Shown piece by piece: positions 1-6,887 of a stretch of 64,000 nt of DNA. Numbering within the stretch: position 1 is the first letter of the stretch; every line of letters starts with the position of its first letter. The translations under genes and the position numbers were made by a program. The notes under the pieces are model-generated. The model saw only the letters and a program-made list of their open reading frames with translations, ran no database searches and was not told the DNA's origin. The DNA is from Phosphoribacter sp037045055 (GTDB lineage: Bacteria > Actinomycetota > Actinomycetes > Actinomycetales > Dermatophilaceae), in contig JBAOHJ010000001.1 of NCBI GenBank assembly GCA_037045055.1, positions 186,001-250,000 on the forward strand. Direction: 5' to 3'.

Positions 1-1883
1 GGTTCTGCAAGGCCCACGCGGCGGCGTTCGCCCTGCCGACCTACCAGTCCGCCTGGCTCAAGACCCACTACCCGGCGGCGTTCCTCGCCGGAGTGCTCAC
101 CCACGATCCCGGCATGTACCCCAAGCGGCTCATCCTCGACGACGCCCGGTCCCTGGGCATCGAGATCCTCGGCCTCGACGTCAACGCCAGCCAGGGCACG
201 TATGCCGTCGAGCGGCTCGGGGGGGCCGTACCCCGCGGTGCCGACGCCGACCTCGACCCACTCGAGGACGCCGACCCCGACCCGCCGCCCCAGGGCCTCG
301 ACCCACTCGAGGACGCCGACCCCGACCCGCCGCCCCAGGGCCTCGACCCCGATCTGCCCGACGGGCGCGGCTACGGCATCCGGGTGTCGCTGGCCGACGT
401 CAAGGGGATCACCGAGGCCGAGATCGCCCGGGTCGTCGCCGGCGCCCCCTACGCCAGCCTCGCCGACTTCTGGAACCGCGCGCACGTCGCCCGCCCGGTG
501 GTCGAGCGGCTGGTCCTGGCCGGCGGGTTCGACTCGGTCTACGGGCTGGGGGTCGGGGCAGCCACCGGGTCGCGCGCCCGGCTGACCCGCCGCGACCTGC
601 TCCTGCACGTCGCCGAGCTCGACCGCTGGTCCCGTTCCGGCGGCGGCCCGCTCGGGCGCGCTCGGCGCGGCGGGGGCTCGGGTGCCGGGGCCTCGGGCCT
701 GGCCCGGTGGTCGCGCCGGTCGGCGACGATGTCGCCCCGAGGTCCCGGTGGGGCGAGCGCGGGCGCCCCCACCACCGACGAGCGCGCCCTCGGCGCGGCG
801 CATCCGCGAGCGACCTCGGCGGTCCTGGCCCAGCAGCCCGGGGTGTCCGACGGGCCCGGCACCACCCGGTCGTTCGACGTCGCGGCCCGGGCCGCCGCCC
901 AGTCCCAGGCGGCGGCCGGCCCCCGGGCCAGCGACCGGCATACCCAGCTCGTCCTCGACCTGGGCGATGCTCCCCAGCTGACCCGCAGCAGCGGGCTGCC
1001 CGAGCTCACCGGGCCGGAGCGGGTGCGGGCCGAGCTGGAGATCCTCGGCCTGGACGCCAGCGCCCACGTCGTCGAGGTCTACGCCCCGATGCTCGACGCG
1101 CTCGGCGTGACCCGCGCACGCGAGTTGCTGCGCGCCCGAAGCCGCAGCGAGGTGTGGGTCGCCGGGGTCAAGGTCGCCACCCAGACCCCACCGATCCGTT
1201 CCGGTCGCCGAGTGGTGTTCCTCACCCTCGACGACAGCACCGGCCCGGTGGACGCGACGTTCTTCGAGGACGTCCAGGGCCCTTATGCCACCACGGTGTT
1301 CCACTCCTGGCTGCTGCTCGTGCGCGGCGAGGTCCGGCGCACCGGCCCGCGCGGGTTGTCCTTACGGGCCACCGGCGCGTGGGAGCTGTCCGGGCTGTGG
1401 GAGGCCTGGGCCGGGGCGGGGGGCGGCCCCGGGGCCCGCGACGCCGTCCTGGTCGCCCTCGCCGAGGCCGACCGCGAGGCGATCACCCGGGCCGAGCAGG
1501 CCGCCGCCGCCTTCGCCCGGCCGTACGCCGTCCCTCGGGACACCGGATGGACCGAGCCCGAGGCGGCCCGGCGCTCGGCCGCAGCCGACGGCAGCCCGGT
1601 CGGCGACCGGGACGACACGGCATACGCGCAGCCGGGGCGCAATCGGGCCGGTGGGATGGGTGGGAGCGCCCCTCGGCGGGTGCTCGTGCACGCGTCCGGG
1701 TTCCGCCAGTCCCCTTATGCCGACACCCGTCCGCCGGGGCAGGACGTCAAGGCCGCGCGCCGGCTCGCCCTCGACCCGGCGTTCGTCACCGGCGGGGGCG
1801 TGGACGGCTGGTCACCGGCCGATGTCGACGGCCGGCCCCCGCGCAAGCTGTGGCACGCCAGCCCCGGCAGCAGCGGGCACTGA
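1..1883 (+). CDS. dnaE2: Error-prone DNA polymerase III alpha subunit DnaE2, C-terminal part
   Basis: The reading frame is already open at the window edge, so only about 626 C-terminal residues are present; the PHP and catalytic palm domains lie upstream. The visible part starts with the family block FCKAHAAAFALPTYQSAWLK, then HDPGMYPKRL, a helix-hairpin-helix stretch (GYGIRVSLADVKGITEAEIA), an OB-fold (VWVAGVKVATQTPPI to DATFFEDVQ) and the closing KLWHASPGSSGH. The last motif is typical of DnaE2 rather than replicative DnaE1. DnaE2 does mutagenic translesion synthesis with ImuA'/ImuB in actinobacteria. Odd points are a duplicated 15-residue acidic/proline block before the HhH region and a long Gly/Ala/Arg-rich linker of about 130 residues between the HhH and OB domains. 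Family assignment is firm; the missing N-terminus is simply outside the window. Confidence 0.93.
   Translation, partial: FCKAHAAAFALPTYQSAWLKTHYPAAFLAGVLTHDPGMYPKRLILDDARSLGIEILGLDVNASQGTYAVERLGGAVPRGADADLDPLEDADPDPPPQGLDPLEDADPDPPPQGLDPDLPDGRGYGIRVSLADVKGITEAEIARVVAGAPYASLADFWNRAHVARPVVERLVLAGGFDSVYGLGVGAATGSRARLTRRDLLLHVAELDRWSRSGGGPLGRARRGGGSGAGASGLARWSRRSATMSPRGPGGASAGAPTTDERALGAAHPRATSAVLAQQPGVSDGPGTTRSFDVAARAAAQSQAAAGPRASDRHTQLVLDLGDAPQLTRSSGLPELTGPERVRAELEILGLDASAHVVEVYAPMLDALGVTRARELLRARSRSEVWVAGVKVATQTPPIRSGRRVVFLTLDDSTGPVDATFFEDVQGPYATTVFHSWLLLVRGEVRRTGPRGLSLRATGAWELSGLWEAWAGAGGGPGARDAVLVALAEADREAITRAEQAAAAFARPYAVPRDTGWTEPEAARRSAAADGSPVGDRDDTAYAQPGRNRAGGMGGSAPRRVLVHASGFRQSPYADTRPPGQDVKAARRLALDPAFVTGGGVDGWSPADVDGRPPRKLWHASPGSSGH
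251..349 (+). repeat. 45-bp tandem duplication inside dnaE2
   Basis: Positions 251-295 and 296-340 are identical 45-base copies, followed by the first 9 bases of a third. The length is a multiple of three, so the frame is kept and the protein carries LDPLEDADPDPPPQG twice. The block sits in a linker just before the helix-hairpin-helix segment, where length change is likely tolerated. Perfect identity suggests a recent slippage or recombination event. Confidence 0.95.
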
Positions 1884-1920
1884 GGTGGGCCCCCCGCGGC
1901 CGGCCCGGGCCGGGCGGCGG

Positions 1921-3042
1921 TCAGGTCCGGTCGTACCGCGCCAAGACCCGCAGCGCCCCGAGGGTGATCCACGGGTCCGGCCGCCCGGCCTGCGGCGCCG
2001 GCACATGGGACGCCCCCGGGTAGGCCCGGTTGACCACCCACCGCCCGTCCGGGCGGCGTCGCCGCCGCAGCAGATCGAGGGCGTCGCCCATCCGAGGGTC
2101 ACGGCCCACCCCCGCATCGCGCAGCGCGTCCAAGCCGCGCAACACGTCGTAGTACCACCGCGACGGATGATGCAGCCGAGTGAGCTCGGGATGGATCGGC
2201 GCTCCGGTCCGTTCGCTGCGGTAGAGCCGGTGCCGCAGCAGGAACTCCACCGCGCCGGCGGCCGCCGTCTCGAGCTCCCTCGCCCGATGCTCGTGTCCCC
2301 GACGCAGGTACTCCGTCACCCCCTCCAGGACGCTGGTCGTGGAGTGCACCGAGGAGTGCCGTGCGCCCGAGCGGTTGGACCGACAGTTGAACCCCCCGTC
2401 GGGCATGCGCTGGCCGAGCACGAAGTCGACGATGCCGGCCAGCAGTGCGGTGTCCGCCCCGAAGTACGCCGCATAGCCCAGCGCCATCCCGTTGATGCAC
2501 ACGTCGCTGGCCCGCACCGTCCCGCTCGGGTTGAGCCCCCCGTCCGGCCCGGTGCCCTCGGCCAGGATGCGCGCCACCGCCTGCCGCGGCCGTGGCGCCG
2601 TCGGGTGCAGGCCGAGGTTCTTCAGCTCCAGCAGGGTGTAGTGACTGCAGGTCCACTTCGGCTGGTAGAACCCCCGCCCCCAGTGCCCCTCTGGCCCCTG
2701 AGCGGCCAGCAGGGCCGCGCCGTACCCCTCGGTCGCGATCCGCGCCTGGAGCGCGGGGTCGTCCCGGCCGAGCAGATCCCGGGTGCCCTGGTAGGCCACC
2801 GCCACGTCTCCGTCGAGCAGCCAGGCGAGGACCGGGTCGCCGCCCACACCGGCCGTATGCCGCCCGTCCACGCCGGCAGCGTCGCGCTCGTCCACACCGA
2901 CCGTATGCCGCCCGTCCACGCCGGCAGCGTCGCGCTCGTCCACACCGGTCGTATGCCGCCCGTCCACGTCGGCAGCGTCGCGCTCGTGCACACTGGCAGT
3001 GTCTCCTCTGCCGCAGTCGCGCGACGCTCTAGGGTGGTCCAC
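1921..3042 (-). CDS. Terpenoid-cyclase/prenyltransferase-like alpha-alpha toroid protein
   Basis: The globular part (from about residue 68) shows repeated helix pairs with blocks such as QGPEGHWGRGFY, CSHYTLLELKNLGL, SDVCINGMALGYAAYFG and DGGFNCRSNRSGARHSSVHS, which resemble the squalene-cyclase/prenyltransferase toroid superfamily. The catalytic DXDD motif of class II cyclases is not seen, so I would not assign an enzyme activity. The first 65 residues are low-complexity repeats (DERDAAGVDGRHT) encoded by a 48-bp tandem repeat. Start choice is open: ATG at 3042, GTG at 2991 behind an AGGAG, or GTG at 2847 just before the conserved domain, which would make the repeats non-coding. It is convergent with dnaE2 and divergent from the methyltransferase gene. 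Substrate unknown. Confidence 0.65.
   Translation of the reverse strand: MDHPRASRDCGRGDTASVHERDAADVDGRHTTGVDERDAAGVDGRHTVGVDERDAAGVDGRHTAGVGGDPVLAWLLDGDVAVAYQGTRDLLGRDDPALQARIATEGYGAALLAAQGPEGHWGRGFYQPKWTCSHYTLLELKNLGLHPTAPRPRQAVARILAEGTGPDGGLNPSGTVRASDVCINGMALGYAAYFGADTALLAGIVDFVLGQRMPDGGFNCRSNRSGARHSSVHSTTSVLEGVTEYLRRGHEHRARELETAAAGAVEFLLRHRLYRSERTGAPIHPELTRLHHPSRWYYDVLRGLDALRDAGVGRDPRMGDALDLLRRRRRPDGRWVVNRAYPGASHVPAPQAGRPDPWITLGALRVLARYDRT
2845..2994. repeat. 48-bp tandem repeat, three copies plus the start of a fourth
   Basis: Copies begin at 2845, 2893, 2941 and (partial) 2989. They differ at only a few bases. Each full copy contains CGTATGCCGCCC, that is, one instance of the window-wide GTATGCCG motif. 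Read on the minus strand they encode VDERDAAGVDGRHT-type units. The repeat lies either in the N-terminus of the toroid protein or in its promoter region, depending on the true start codon. Confidence 0.93.
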
Positions 3043-3101
3043 GACGCCCCGCCCTCGGGCTGGCCCACCGACCGGCCGCCGGGGCCGCCAGGGAGGACAT
3101 C

Positions 3102-3908
3102 GTGCCCCAGGGGCAGCAGGAGCCGCGCGAGCGGCACGAGCAGCGCCGCGCCCGCCGCGCGGCGGGCGCGCTGCGCACCGCGGTGCTCTGGGCGGCGCTG
3201 CGCGAGCATGCGCTCGACCGCGCCGCCTGCCTGGGCCGGCCGCTGCGGGTGCTCGACCTCGGCGGAGGCACCGGGGAGCTGGCCGTGCCCCTGGCCGAGT
3301 TGGGCGCGCAGGTCACCGGTCGTCTCACCGTCGTCGATCCCAGCCCGGACGCCCTGGCCGCGCTCGCGCGTCGGGCCGCCGAGTCGCAGGTGTCCGACCG
3401 GGTGGTGGGCATCCAGGGCGACGCCGACACCCTCGCCGACCTGCTGCCCGGGCAGACCCACGACCTGGTCTGCTGCCACGGCGTCCTCGAGGTCGTCGAC
3501 GACCCGGCCGCCACTCTGGCCGCCCTGGCCGCCGCTCTCGCGCCCGAGGGCCTGCTGTCGCTGCTCGTGGCCGGCCGCCTGGCCGCCGTCGTCGCTCGCA
3601 CCCTGGCCGGGGAGTTCGCCCAGGCCAGTGCCCTGCTGGCCAGCCCCGACGGTCGGTGGGGGCCGGGCGACCCGTTGCCGAGACGGTTCGACGTCGCGCA
3701 GGTGCAGGACCTCGTCGCCGCCGCGGGTCTGGCCGTGCACAGCTGGCACGGCGTGCGCCTGCTCAGCGACCTCGTCCCGTCCGCCTACCTCGACACCGAC
3801 GCCGACCGCGCCGCCCTGCTGGCGGTCGAGGAGGCGCTGGCGGGGCACCCGGCATACGACCTCGGACGTCTCGGTGCGGGCCTGCACCTGCTCGCGCGGC
3901 ACCCCTGA
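3102..3908 (+). CDS. Class I SAM-dependent methyltransferase
   Basis: The 268-residue protein has the SAM-binding motif I VLDLGGGTGELAVPLAELG near residue 47, an acidic motif II (TVVDPSPDAL), and motif IV-V text DLVCCHGVLEVVDDP, so it is a soluble class I Rossmann methyltransferase of the UbiE/SmtA type. The GTG start at 3102 follows a GGGAGG about 6 nt upstream. The N-terminus is Arg/Gln rich. It is followed after 27 bp by dinB on the same strand, so co-transcription is plausible. Homologues next to dinB/DUF3040 are common in actinobacteria. The substrate cannot be read from the sequence. Confidence 0.85.
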   Translation: MPQGQQEPRERHEQRRARRAAGALRTAVLWAALREHALDRAACLGRPLRVLDLGGGTGELAVPLAELGAQVTGRLTVVDPSPDALAALARRAAESQVSDRVVGIQGDADTLADLLPGQTHDLVCCHGVLEVVDDPAATLAALAAALAPEGLLSLLVAGRLAAVVARTLAGEFAQASALLASPDGRWGPGDPLPRRFDVAQVQDLVAAAGLAVHSWHGVRLLSDLVPSAYLDTDADRAALLAVEEALAGHPAYDLGRLGAGLHLLARHP

Positions 3909-3935
3909 CCCGCCGCCGGACGGGCCGGCCCGGCG

Positions 3936-5324
3936 ATGAGCCGCCGCCAGTTCCGGCCGCCGCCGCGCCCCGATGACCGCCCCGTCGACGACGCCGACGC
4001 GACGATGCTGCACGTCGACATGGACGCCTTCTACGCCTCGGTGTCCCTGCTGGAGCATCCACACCTACGCGGCCGACCGGTCATCGTCGGCGGATCGGGG
4101 CGTTCGGTGGTCCTCTCGGCGACGTACGAAGCCCGCGCCTACGGCGTCACCTCGGCCATGCCGATGGCGCGGGCCCGACGGCTGTGCCCGCAGGCGCTTG
4201 TCGTGCCTGCCGACCACGACCGGTATGCCGCGGTCTCCGATGCCGTCATGGCCACTTTCCGTTCGGTCACCGATCGCGTCGAGCCGCTCTCGCTCGACGA
4301 GGCGTTCCTCGACGTGCGCCCGGCGGTCCGCCGGCTGGGGTCGCCCACGCGGATCGCTCAGTGGCTGCGCGACACCATCGCCGACGAGCAGGGGGTGACG
4401 TGCTCGGTGGGCGCCGCGCCGACGAAGTTCGTCGCCAAGATCGCCTCGGGGCTGGCCAAACCCGACGGACTGCTCGTCGTGCCGAGCGACGGGGTGCTCG
4501 CCCTGCTGCATCAGCTGCCCGTCGCGGCGCTGTGGGGCGTGGGTGATCGCACCGAGGAGGCGCTGGCCCGCCTGGGCCTGCGCACCGTCGGCGATCTGGC
4601 CCACACCCCGGTGGACACCCTGCGCCGGGCGCTGGGAGAGGCCACCGGCACCCACCTGCACGAGCTGGCCTGGGGTCGCGACGAGCGGCGCGTCGAGCCC
4701 GAGCACGTGGAGAAGAGCATCGGGTCGGACGAGACGTTCGGCCGCGACATCGACGACCCGGTGCTCATCCACCGCGAGTTGCTGCGCCTGGCCGAGCGCA
4801 CGGCAGGCCGGGTCCGAGCCGCGGGGATGCTCGGGCGCACGGTGACCCTCAAGGTGCGCTTCGCCGACTTCACCACCATCACCCGCTCGCGCACCCTGCG
4901 CGACCCCACCGACGTGTCCCGGGAGATCTACGCGGCCGCGCGCGCCCTGTTCGACGGGCTGGGTCTGCAACGGGCCCGGATCAGGTTGGTCGGGGTGCGC
5001 ATGGAGGGGCTCGTGGAGTCCGAGCGGGCCCTCGTGCAGCCCCGGCTCGACGACCCCGAGCACGGGTGGCGCGACGCGGACCGAGCCGTCGACCGGGCCA
5101 GCGCCCGGTTCGGAGCCGGCGCCGTGCGGCCCGCGGTGCTGGTGCCCGACCCGGCCGGTGCCGTGAGCCATCGCACTCCTGCCGACGGCGGGGTCGACCA
5201 CCGGCCCACCGGGCCGATCGGCCCAGCGGTCGGCACGACCGGGCCGGCGGTCGCCACCGGGCCGACCAGCGACGATTCCCCTCCCTCCCCGGGTACCGCC
5301 ACCCGGCACGGCGACCTATCCTGA
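3936..5324 (+). CDS. dinB: DNA polymerase IV (Y family)
   Basis: A 462-residue Y-family polymerase for lesion bypass. The palm carboxylates are visible as D28 in LHVDMDAFYASV and D121/E122 in SLDEAFLDV; F32-Y33 carries the steric-gate residue. The thumb HhH (ALWGVGDRTEEALARLGLRTVGDLA) and the little-finger domain (about 240-350, SIGSDETFGRDI, TLKVRFADFTTITRSRTL) follow in normal order. The last 80 residues are Pro/Gly/Thr-rich and lack a clear QLxLF-type clamp-binding motif. The ATG at 3936 has no strong Shine-Dalgarno sequence; the next in-frame ATG (4005) would begin only four residues before the catalytic block. No LexA-like box is evident upstream. Confidence 0.95.
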   Translation: MSRRQFRPPPRPDDRPVDDADATMLHVDMDAFYASVSLLEHPHLRGRPVIVGGSGRSVVLSATYEARAYGVTSAMPMARARRLCPQALVVPADHDRYAAVSDAVMATFRSVTDRVEPLSLDEAFLDVRPAVRRLGSPTRIAQWLRDTIADEQGVTCSVGAAPTKFVAKIASGLAKPDGLLVVPSDGVLALLHQLPVAALWGVGDRTEEALARLGLRTVGDLAHTPVDTLRRALGEATGTHLHELAWGRDERRVEPEHVEKSIGSDETFGRDIDDPVLIHRELLRLAERTAGRVRAAGMLGRTVTLKVRFADFTTITRSRTLRDPTDVSREIYAAARALFDGLGLQRARIRLVGVRMEGLVESERALVQPRLDDPEHGWRDADRAVDRASARFGAGAVRPAVLVPDPAGAVSHRTPADGGVDHRPTGPIGPAVGTTGPAVATGPTSDDSPPSPGTATRHGDLS

Positions 5325-5395
5325 TCTCGACGGGTGCACCGCGGGGGAAACCCCGAGGGTGCTTCGGGCGTTGGCACAGTGAAGGAGGGTGGGCC

Positions 5396-5806
5396 ATGGC
5401 CTTGTCCGAGCGCGAGCAGAAGCTGCTGCATCAGATGGAGCAGGCCCTCTACGCCGAGGACCCTCGGTTCGCCACCCGTATCCGCAGCGCCAGCGCCGGG
5501 CGCAGCCGCACCCGTCTGCTCGTCGGCGCGCTCGGGGTGATCGTGGGCCTGGGCCTGGTCGTCCTCGGCGTGCTCAACCAGCTCATCTGGCTCGGCGCGG
5601 CCGGGTTCCTCGTCATGGTCGCCGCCGGCGCTTACGCGTTCGCCCCGGAGAAGCGCCAGGGCCCCTCCGGTCTGGTCGATGCCGCCGGTCGGGTGCGACC
5701 CAGCCCGGGGCAGGCCCCTCGAGGCCAGCGCCAGCGCCAGCGCTCCGCGAGTTTCATGAAGCGCCTGGAGGACCGCTGGGACCGCCGCAACCGCGACCAG
5801 TGGTGA
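5396..5806 (+). CDS. DUF3040 membrane protein
   Basis: A 136-residue protein that starts MALSEREQKLLHQMEQAL, the hallmark of the DUF3040 family. Two hydrophobic segments (LLVGALGVIVGLGLVVLGVL and LIWLGAAGFLVMVAAGAYAF) are followed by a basic tail. The start ATG at 5396 is preceded by AAGGAGG. Members are usually found between dinB and the mraZ/dcw division cluster in actinobacteria; here dinB is the upstream neighbour as expected, but no dcw genes follow, so the synteny is broken on this side. Function is not known. Confidence 0.9.
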   Translation: MALSEREQKLLHQMEQALYAEDPRFATRIRSASAGRSRTRLLVGALGVIVGLGLVVLGVLNQLIWLGAAGFLVMVAAGAYAFAPEKRQGPSGLVDAAGRVRPSPGQAPRGQRQRQRSASFMKRLEDRWDRRNRDQW

Positions 5807-5936
5807 GAGCCTCGGTCACCGACCCGCCGCCGACACCTCCGGTGACCCGACGCGGCCGGCACCCGAACCACACCTGAGCCGCCGGCAGGGCTACCACCCC
5901 TCGGCAGCGGCACCGCGCTCGAGCCGGAGACCGACC

Positions 5937-6428
5937 TCAGCCGCCCTGACCGAGGACGGCGAGACCGACGATCCACGTGGTCAGGATCGCCAGCCCGGCA
6001 AGCAACTCGATGCCCATGGAGTGCAGCACCGCCCGCAGCGCCGACGTGGTCGCCGACCAGGCCGCGGCCCGCTCACCCTGGCGGGTCAGCTCGACGAGGA
6101 AGATGCCCAGGACGAAGCCGAGCACGCCACCCACGACCGGCACGACGAAGAAGCCGACCACCCCGAGCGCGACCGCCACCGCCAGGGTGGCCGAGCCCAC
6201 CCCGGCACGGCGCATCCGCCGCCCCGGCAGCAGGTACTGCAGCGCGACGCCCGCGGCATACCAGGCAAGAGACACCCAGAACACCACCCAGGCTCCGGCA
6301 GCGGGGTGGTCGTAGGCCCAGATCGCGGTCGCCGCCACGGTGAGCGCCAGCCCGGGCACCACGGGCACGACGATGCCGACCAGACCGACGAGCATGAGCA
6401 GGCCCGTGACCACGGTCAGCTGGGTCAC
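5937..6428 (-). CDS. DUF456 membrane protein
   Basis: A 163-residue protein made almost entirely of hydrophobic helices, with the Gly-rich pattern VGIVVPVVPGLALTVAA and VVPVVGGVLGFVLGIFLVE that defines DUF456. About four to five transmembrane segments are expected. The GTG at 6428 overlaps the TGA of the upstream DUF7455 gene by four bases (GTGA), which argues for this start and for translational coupling. No function is established for the family. Confidence 0.85.
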   Translation of the reverse strand: MTQLTVVTGLLMLVGLVGIVVPVVPGLALTVAATAIWAYDHPAAGAWVVFWVSLAWYAAGVALQYLLPGRRMRRAGVGSATLAVAVALGVVGFFVVPVVGGVLGFVLGIFLVELTRQGERAAAWSATTSALRAVLHSMGIELLAGLAILTTWIVGLAVLGQGG

Positions 6429-6643
6429 CGCAGGCCGGGCTCCGTCGCCGCCTGCTCGAGCTCGCCGGTGTCGTCCTGGATTTCCGTCGCCGCGGCGCGC
6501 AGCCGAGGCAGGTGTTGGCGGCCGTGGTGGGCGCAGAAGTACAGCTCGCCGCCGGCGAGCAGCCGGGCGCGAATGTAGGCCCGGGCGCCGCAGCGGTCGC
6601 AGCGGTCTGCGGCGCTCATGCGGGGGGCCAGGGTTGCGTTCAC
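6425..6643 (-). CDS. DUF7455-type small zinc-ribbon-like protein
   Basis: A 72-residue protein whose core SAADRCDRCGARAYIRARL and LYFCAHHGRQHLPRLR carries a CX2C plus CXHH arrangement that could bind zinc. This conserved small protein typically sits divergent from the gyrB/parE-like gene in actinobacteria, exactly as here. The GTG at 6643 was chosen because it precedes the conserved core with a purine-rich GGAAAGAGA upstream; an earlier ATG would add a poorly conserved Arg-rich leader. It forms a two-gene operon with the DUF456 gene. Confidence 0.8.
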   Translation of the reverse strand: MNATLAPRMSAADRCDRCGARAYIRARLLAGGELYFCAHHGRQHLPRLRAAATEIQDDTGELEQAATEPGLR

Positions 6644-6681
6644 GTCTGCCGTCTCTTTCCTCGTCGATGCCTGCGGAGTCC

Positions 6682-6687
6682 ACCGTA
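6682..6687 (-). promoter_or_regulatory. Putative -10 element for DUF7455-DUF456
   Basis: TACGGT on the minus strand fits the actinobacterial TANNNT -10 consensus. Transcription would start near 6675 and leave a leader of about 30 nt holding the Shine-Dalgarno-like sequence. No clear -35 is visible. Confidence 0.45.
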
Positions 6688-6859
6688 CGACGCTCGTGTT
6701 ACCGACCGATGACGTCAGGACCCGCAGGGGTGGCAACAGTGAAACACGCCGGATGCTTCCCGACCGGCATCCGCGGGATCCGCGACACCGTCGCCGGACC
6801 CGCGCGGGCCACCGGCCCCGCCTGCGGCGGGGTGCGCGGTGCGCCGGGCCGCCCTGGGC

Positions 6860-6865
6860 TACCCT
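6860..6865 (+). promoter_or_regulatory. Putative -10 element for parE
   Basis: TACCCT fits TANNNT and would place the transcript start near 6872, giving a leader of about 15 nt before the GTG at 6888. Confidence 0.4.
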
Positions 6866-6887
6866 CGCCTGCAGCGGGTGGCATCCC

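Noticed and set aside
1900..1913. CCGGCCCGGGCCGG palindrome as dnaE2 terminator
   Set aside because: It would leave almost no loop and is the kind of sequence expected by chance at this GC content.
2845..2994. Repeat array as a CRISPR
   Set aside because: Units are directly adjacent with no variable spacers and there are no cas genes.
3910..3960. LexA/SOS box before dinB
   Set aside because: No TCGAAC-N4-GTTCGA-like palindrome is present near the dinB start.
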